From NCBI GenBank assembly GCA_964511625.1, contig CAZEJG010000002.1, forward strand, positions 174,797-238,796: 64,000 bases of DNA, read 5' to 3'. The translations under genes were made by a program, and so were the position numbers. The notes under the pieces were generated by a model. That model was not told the DNA's origin. It saw only the letters and a list, made by a program, of their open reading frames with translations, and made no database searches. This DNA comes from Pseudohoeflea sp964511625. GTDB lineage: Bacteria; Pseudomonadota; Alphaproteobacteria; Rhizobiales; Rhizobiaceae. This document shows positions 60,599 through 64,000 of the stretch, piece by piece (positions within the stretch are counted from its first letter, which is position 1; each line of letters starts with the position of its first letter).

Positions 60599-60964
60599 TC
60601 AGAGTGTTCCACAATTCGGAAACGCATGCTCCAAACCTGCGCGACGCACTTCATCATGAAATGCGCTTCCATCCATCCCGCTTACCGAGATACTATTGGA
60701 TGTTGCGGTGCTGCTGCGCGTCGCCGCAATAAGAAGTTGAATGTTAGCGATATCGATTTTTCGTATATCGGAAACATCAATTGTCAGTGGAGCGTCTGAT
60801 AATTTGGATTCTTTGATTTTTTCTGCAAGCTCTTCGCAGTCTCGAATATTCAATTCGCCAGAAATACGTATTTCTAGTGAATTCGATTTGTCTGAGATCG
60901 AGATATGCACTGAAGTTTTCCTGCGCCGTTGTGTCAAAGCGCTATTAGTCAGCTTTTTTGCCAT
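60599..60964 (-). CDS. STAS-domain protein heading the che operon
   Basis: 121 residues with a STAS-like alternating beta/alpha pattern (LEIRISGELNIRDCEELAEKI, LTIDVSDIRKIDIANIQLLI). STAS proteins usually act as anti-anti-sigma factors or in partner switching; the usual phospho-acceptor Ser/Thr lies in the IDxxxxQLL region, where this protein has IDIANIQL without a clear Ser, so regulation by phosphorylation is doubtful. It is the first gene of the nine-gene chemotaxis operon. Confidence 0.85.
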   Translation of the reverse strand: MAKKLTNSALTQRRRKTSVHISISDKSNSLEIRISGELNIRDCEELAEKIKESKLSDAPLTIDVSDIRKIDIANIQLLIAATRSSTATSNSISVSGMDGSAFHDEVRRAGLEHAFPNCGTL

Positions 60965-61246
60965 TGGCTACTGATTTTCGCGCTCTTTTGCAGATAGAGC
61001 AAAGTCTGGTAATGTAATTATTAACGCCCTGAGCAAGAAATTACATCTTATAGGTATATTTGCTTACTGGGGCACTGCATTTTTCCTTGCTTGATGTTTG
61101 AACGCTTGTTAGTGCTACGAAAGTTTATAAGTAGCGTTTCGACATCCATCGCTAGCAGACCGCTCCCCATAAAGTGAATTATCGAAGTTGCGCGGCAACG
61201 AGGGAGCTGGCGGACTTCGTGCTGGTAAACGGCGAGGTGACGCAGC
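60965..61246. other. promoter region of the che operon
   Basis: About 280 bp, AT-rich, with no gene. An inverted repeat ATGTAATT (61012-61019) / AATTACAT is present and may be an operator for the che operon. No promoter elements of strong consensus were identified. Confidence 0.45.
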
Positions 61247-62428
61247 TCATCGTGCTCGCAGGAGCTTCGGACCGTAGGCCACAGCGAACCCCAGAAAGGC
61301 GGTGCACCAGAATAGCCCAGCCAGATCGAAGAGAAGATGTCCCGGCCAGAAGCCGGCAACAACTCGGACGAGAGCGGACCCGATGATGGCGCCATAGATC
61401 GCGGTCGTCGGCCAATCGGCGTGAAGGCCATGTCCGGTATGCCCAAGTGTTGCTCGCGTCATGACGGCGAGCGTCATGGTCCCTATCGCACCAGCGAGCC
61501 AGAGATGCATCGCCGCCGGAACCGGCAGCACATCCGGGCGGAGGAGAGCAAATCCCAGCGCCAGGGCGCCGAGCGGCACGAACAGGTAGCCGACGTGCAG
61601 AATAGTCACGATGGGTTCGGCCGTCGTCAGGTGGCCCTTCCACCGCGACAGGCGCAGGGCCTGAGCGAGTCCCATGATGATGAGCGTCAAACCCGTAAAG
61701 CGCGCTTCCGGCACAGCCACCCATGCCAACAAAGCGCCGATGCTTATGAGAAGAACGAGCTTGTCGAGCTTTCGCATCGGCGGCACCGGCAGGTCGGGCA
61801 CCTTCTGCTGGACGAGCCAGTTGCGGGTGAACGACGGAATGATCCGTCCGCCTATGAGACCGATCATCATGATGGCCGTGCTGACGGCAAGCCGAAGGCC
61901 AAATCCCTGTGCAGGATAACCACCCCCGTGAGCCTCCAGATGGAAGACAAGATTGGCGGCGGTGAAGACGACGAGCAGGACCAGGACGACGAGGTTGCGC
62001 CAGTTTCTGCCCGCCACGATCTCGCTGAGAATGACGAGCGACAGCACCACGGGGAACGCGAGGTCGATGACGACGGCTAGTGGAAATGGCATTTTGGCCG
62101 ACACCAGAACTCCGAGACGACCGGCGACCCACAGAACGAACAGAGCTGCGAGAGGCCAGCCCACGACGGGGAGCCTTCCGGTCCAGTTCGGCACCGCCGT
62201 CAGAAGAAAGCCGGCAATGATCGCGCCCAAGTAGCCGAACAGGAAAGCATGCGCGTGCCAGGAGATCGGGTCGAAGCGTGAGGGTGGGGCGGCCGTGCCG
62301 GTCAGCGCGATGATCCAGATGATCATGGCGACCCCTGCCCATAGAGAGCCGAAGAGAAAGAAGGGCCGGAAACCAAAGGAAAATATGGCTGGCCCCTGCC
62401 AGCGACGGATCTGTTCGGCGGACGTCAT
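61247..62428 (-). CDS. nnrS: NnrS family protein
   Basis: NnrS is a haem- and copper-containing polytopic membrane protein produced under nitrogen-oxide stress, alongside denitrification genes. The 393 residues contain about twelve hydrophobic helices; the start MTSAEQIRRWQGPAIFSFGFRPFF is typical, and conserved histidines lie in ISWHAHAFLFGYL and RATLGHTGH. It is divergent to the DUF1858 gene with a TTG-N8-CAA box between them. Confidence 0.93.
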   Translation of the reverse strand: MTSAEQIRRWQGPAIFSFGFRPFFLFGSLWAGVAMIIWIIALTGTAAPPSRFDPISWHAHAFLFGYLGAIIAGFLLTAVPNWTGRLPVVGWPLAALFVLWVAGRLGVLVSAKMPFPLAVVIDLAFPVVLSLVILSEIVAGRNWRNLVVLVLLVVFTAANLVFHLEAHGGGYPAQGFGLRLAVSTAIMMIGLIGGRIIPSFTRNWLVQQKVPDLPVPPMRKLDKLVLLISIGALLAWVAVPEARFTGLTLIIMGLAQALRLSRWKGHLTTAEPIVTILHVGYLFVPLGALALGFALLRPDVLPVPAAMHLWLAGAIGTMTLAVMTRATLGHTGHGLHADWPTTAIYGAIIGSALVRVVAGFWPGHLLFDLAGLFWCTAFLGFAVAYGPKLLRAR

Positions 62429-62511
62429 GATGTTCCTCGACTTGCGTAGGTCCCGAGAGCCTTTGTGGCGCTGGACTTCATCGGCAATAGCGCTGGAAGC
62501 CGATCGCGAGT

Positions 62512-62525
62512 TTGCGCTGGCACAA
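62512..62525. promoter_or_regulatory. NnrR/Dnr-type box between nnrS and the DUF1858 gene
   Basis: TTG-CGCTGGCA-CAA, an Fnr-family half-site pair with 8-bp spacing. The box at 63577 before pseudoazurin shares its first nine bases, TTGCGCTGG. It could serve both divergent genes. Confidence 0.7.
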
Positions 62526-62574
62526 CGTCCATGGCGATTGAGACGAGCAGGATATCGACTGAAAGGATTCGTCC

Positions 62575-62802
62575 ATGTCCCGCCCGCTTCTCTCCGATCC
62601 CGATCTGACGCTCGATGTGCTGATGCGCACCTGGCCCGAGACGATCCAGGTCTTTCTGCGTCACCGGATGATCTGCGTCGGCTGCCTGATCACGCCATTC
62701 CATACCGTCACCGACGCGTGCCGCGAACACGCGCTCGACGAGATGGAGTTCCGCCGTGAACTGGAGCGGTCGGTCGCTAGGCTCTCGGAGCGTGGTGGCT
62801 GA
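62575..62802 (+). CDS. DUF1858-domain protein
   Basis: 75 residues of the DUF1858 type (SDPDLTLDVLMRTWPETIQVFLRHRMICVGCLIT), related to the N-terminal domain of ScdA/YtfE di-iron proteins. The CVGC pair may bind metal or a cluster. Such small proteins often accompany denitrification genes. It converges with and overlaps the regulator gene by 26 nt. Confidence 0.85.
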   Translation: MSRPLLSDPDLTLDVLMRTWPETIQVFLRHRMICVGCLITPFHTVTDACREHALDEMEFRRELERSVARLSERGG

Positions 62803-63502
62803 GCAGCACCAGCGCGTGGGCATCGCAGACGACGATGCGCTTGCGCCGGCTCTTCACTAGGCCGTCCTTTTCCCAGGCGCTCAACAGGCGGCTGACAGTA
62901 TGCAGTGTGGTTGCCGTCATTTCCGACAGATCTTGCCGGGTGATCGGAAAGTCCACCTCGATCCCGTCTTCCACCTTGCGTCCGGTCTGGTTGACGAGCC
63001 GGAGAAGCGCATTCGCCACGCGTTGTTCCACCTGCTGGGTGGCCATCTCCACGATCCGGTTGTTCATCTCGCCGAGGCGCGTGCCCACGGTCTTGTAGGT
63101 CTCGGTCGCGAAGCCGTCATAGGCGACGAAGGAATCCCACAGCTGCATCGGCCATGAGAGCACGATCGATTCAGAGGCGGTCACAGCCGTCGCAGGATAA
63201 GTGGTGCGCCCGAGTGCCTTGGCGATGCCGAAAAGCTGCCCGGGCGGAATGTGAAGCGCGATGATCTGATCGCCGGTTTCGGTGATCCGGATCACCCGGA
63301 TATAGCCGTCGAGCAGCATGAAAAACCGCTCGGCCGCTGCGCCCTCCTCGAAGACCGAAACTCCTTCGGGGTAACGGCGGGACGTCGCCAGGTCGAGGAT
63401 CTGCCGGATCTGATCGCGCGACAATCGCGAGAAAGGCGGCATGTGCGTGAGCAGGCTCTCGTCGAGCCGCGGCAGTGTTCGTGTCGGTTCGTCCGTCCCC
63501 AT
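62777..63502 (-). CDS. Crp/Fnr-family nitrogen-oxide regulator (NnrR/Dnr type)
   Basis: 241 residues: cyclic-nucleotide-like beta barrel, dimer helix (QQVEQRVANALLRL) and C-terminal winged HTH (ITRQDLSEMTATTLHTVSRLLSAWEKDGLV). No FNR-type Cys cluster is seen at the N-terminus, so it is not an oxygen-sensing FNR; NnrR/Dnr proteins sense NO. The start at 63502 (MGTDEPT) has GAGG nearby. Its context beside nnrS and pseudoazurin, with two TTG-N8-CAA boxes, supports a denitrification regulator. Confidence 0.85.
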   Translation of the reverse strand: MGTDEPTRTLPRLDESLLTHMPPFSRLSRDQIRQILDLATSRRYPEGVSVFEEGAAAERFFMLLDGYIRVIRITETGDQIIALHIPPGQLFGIAKALGRTTYPATAVTASESIVLSWPMQLWDSFVAYDGFATETYKTVGTRLGEMNNRIVEMATQQVEQRVANALLRLVNQTGRKVEDGIEVDFPITRQDLSEMTATTLHTVSRLLSAWEKDGLVKSRRKRIVVCDAHALVLLSHHAPRA

Positions 63503-63576
63503 GCCTCTTCTAACCACGGCAACGCGTCATGCCAAAGAACTCTTTTTCTGCGCCGCTCCGGAAAAGCTGGCGAAGG

Positions 63577-63590
63577 TTGCGCTGGAGCAA
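63577..63590 (+). promoter_or_regulatory. NnrR/Dnr-type box before pseudoazurin
   Basis: TTG-CGCTGGAG-CAA, centred about 71 bp before the pseudoazurin start, a usual distance for Fnr-type activation at -41.5 given a short leader. Confidence 0.7.
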
Positions 63591-63654
63591 AGTTCAACGA
63601 GCGGTCCCGGCTATGTTTTGTCCCAACAGAACACCGAACCGAAAGGAAACGACA

Positions 63655-64000
63655 ATGTTTCGCACACTCACCAGCGCACTTCTTCTCGCAACGCTTCTCG
63701 GCGGCACCGCGCTCGCCGAGACGATCGAGGTCAAGATGCTCAACAAGAGCGGCACCGAAACCATGGTCTTCGAGCCGGCCTTCGTGAAGATCGCCGTCGG
63801 CGACACAATCAAGTTCGTGCCTGAAGACAAGGGCCATAATGCCGAGAGCATCAAGGACATGATGCCGGCAGGCGCCGAACCCTTCAAGGGCGAGATCAGC
63901 AAGGACGTCGAGGTCACTTTCGACACCGAAGGGCTCTACGGCGTCGAGTGCAAGCCGCACTATGCAATGGGAATGGTGATGACGGTCGCCGTTGGCGAGA
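63655..64000 (+). CDS. pseudoazurin, 3' end outside window
   Basis: Periplasmic blue copper protein that passes electrons to NirK-type nitrite reductase. A signal peptide (MFRTLTSALLLATLLGGTALA) is followed by the type-1 copper ligands: His in GHNAES, and Cys, His and Met in ECKPHYAMGM. 115 residues are seen; only a short C-terminal piece is missing. It supports a denitrification locus continuing to the right. Confidence 0.95.
   Translation, partial: MFRTLTSALLLATLLGGTALAETIEVKMLNKSGTETMVFEPAFVKIAVGDTIKFVPEDKGHNAESIKDMMPAGAEPFKGEISKDVEVTFDTEGLYGVECKPHYAMGMVMTVAVGE

Noticed and set aside
60596..60799. 67-residue plus-strand frame at the STAS gene.
   Set aside because: It is antisense to the STAS gene with no ribosome site.
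61048..62342. Frames over nnrS on the same strand in other phases.
   Set aside because: Arg/Ser/Ala-rich shadow translations of the GC-rich nnrS gene.

Overview
The window comes from an alphaproteobacterial purple phototroph, most likely of the Hyphomicrobiales (Rhizobiales). It carries a photosynthesis gene cluster with type-2 reaction-centre genes, C4-pathway 5-aminolevulinate synthase, a BcsS-type outer-membrane protein and rhizobial-style accessory genes. The order-level assignment is inference; the phototrophic alphaproteobacterium is clear from sequence.

Positions 1-21.8 kb hold the photosynthesis cluster: hemA (5' truncated) and idi on the plus strand, a shared bidirectional terminator, then on the minus strand bchCXYZ-pufQBALMC as a probable superoperon, crtEF, divergent crtDC, and bchIDO-crtIB ending in a tiny membrane-protein gene. 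PpsR/CrtJ-type palindromes (TGT-N12-ACA) lie before bchC (two, 8 bp apart), between crtE and crtD, and before bchI. Together these genes supply pigment precursors (HemA, Idi), bacteriochlorophyll a steps (BchI/D/O, BchX/Y/Z, BchC), spirilloxanthin-series carotenoids (CrtE, B, I, C, D, F), LH1, the reaction centre and its tetrahaem donor PufC. No crtA and no pufX are present.

Positions 21.8-28.7 kb hold genes linked to the cell surface: bcsS, a LuxR-HTH/alpha-beta-hydrolase fusion, an unknown protein with a possible membrane segment, a GT4 glycosyltransferase and a DUF2194 deacetylase-like protein.

Positions 28.7-51.8 kb are a mosaic genomic island. It opens with a 3' fragment of tRNA-Val(GAC) next to a tyrosine integrase and an excisionase-like gene; a degenerate direct repeat of that junction lies at 42.02 kb. 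Its cargo is mostly defence-like: a GSU2403-type nucleotidyltransferase with tandem palindromes, a HEPN-like protein, a type I restriction-modification operon (hsdM-hsdS-hsdR-ygjP-like), an SRAP protein, an AvcD-type anti-phage dCTP deaminase, a DUF429 protein and several orphan small genes. Decay is visible: an integrase remnant with two nonsense codons, a frameshifted 5'-nucleotidase fragment, and two halves of a tRNA-Arg(CCG) on opposite strands. Both tRNA breaks fall in the anticodon loop.

Positions 51.9-61.0 kb are a nine-gene minus-strand chemotaxis operon (STAS, cheY, cheA, cheW, mcp, cheW, cheR, cheB and a soluble, degenerate MCP-like protein). Positions 61.2-64.0 kb are a nitrogen-oxide region (nnrS, a DUF1858 protein, a Crp/Fnr regulator and pseudoazurin, truncated by the window end). 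Two near-identical TTG-N8-CAA boxes suggest shared NnrR/Dnr-type control there.
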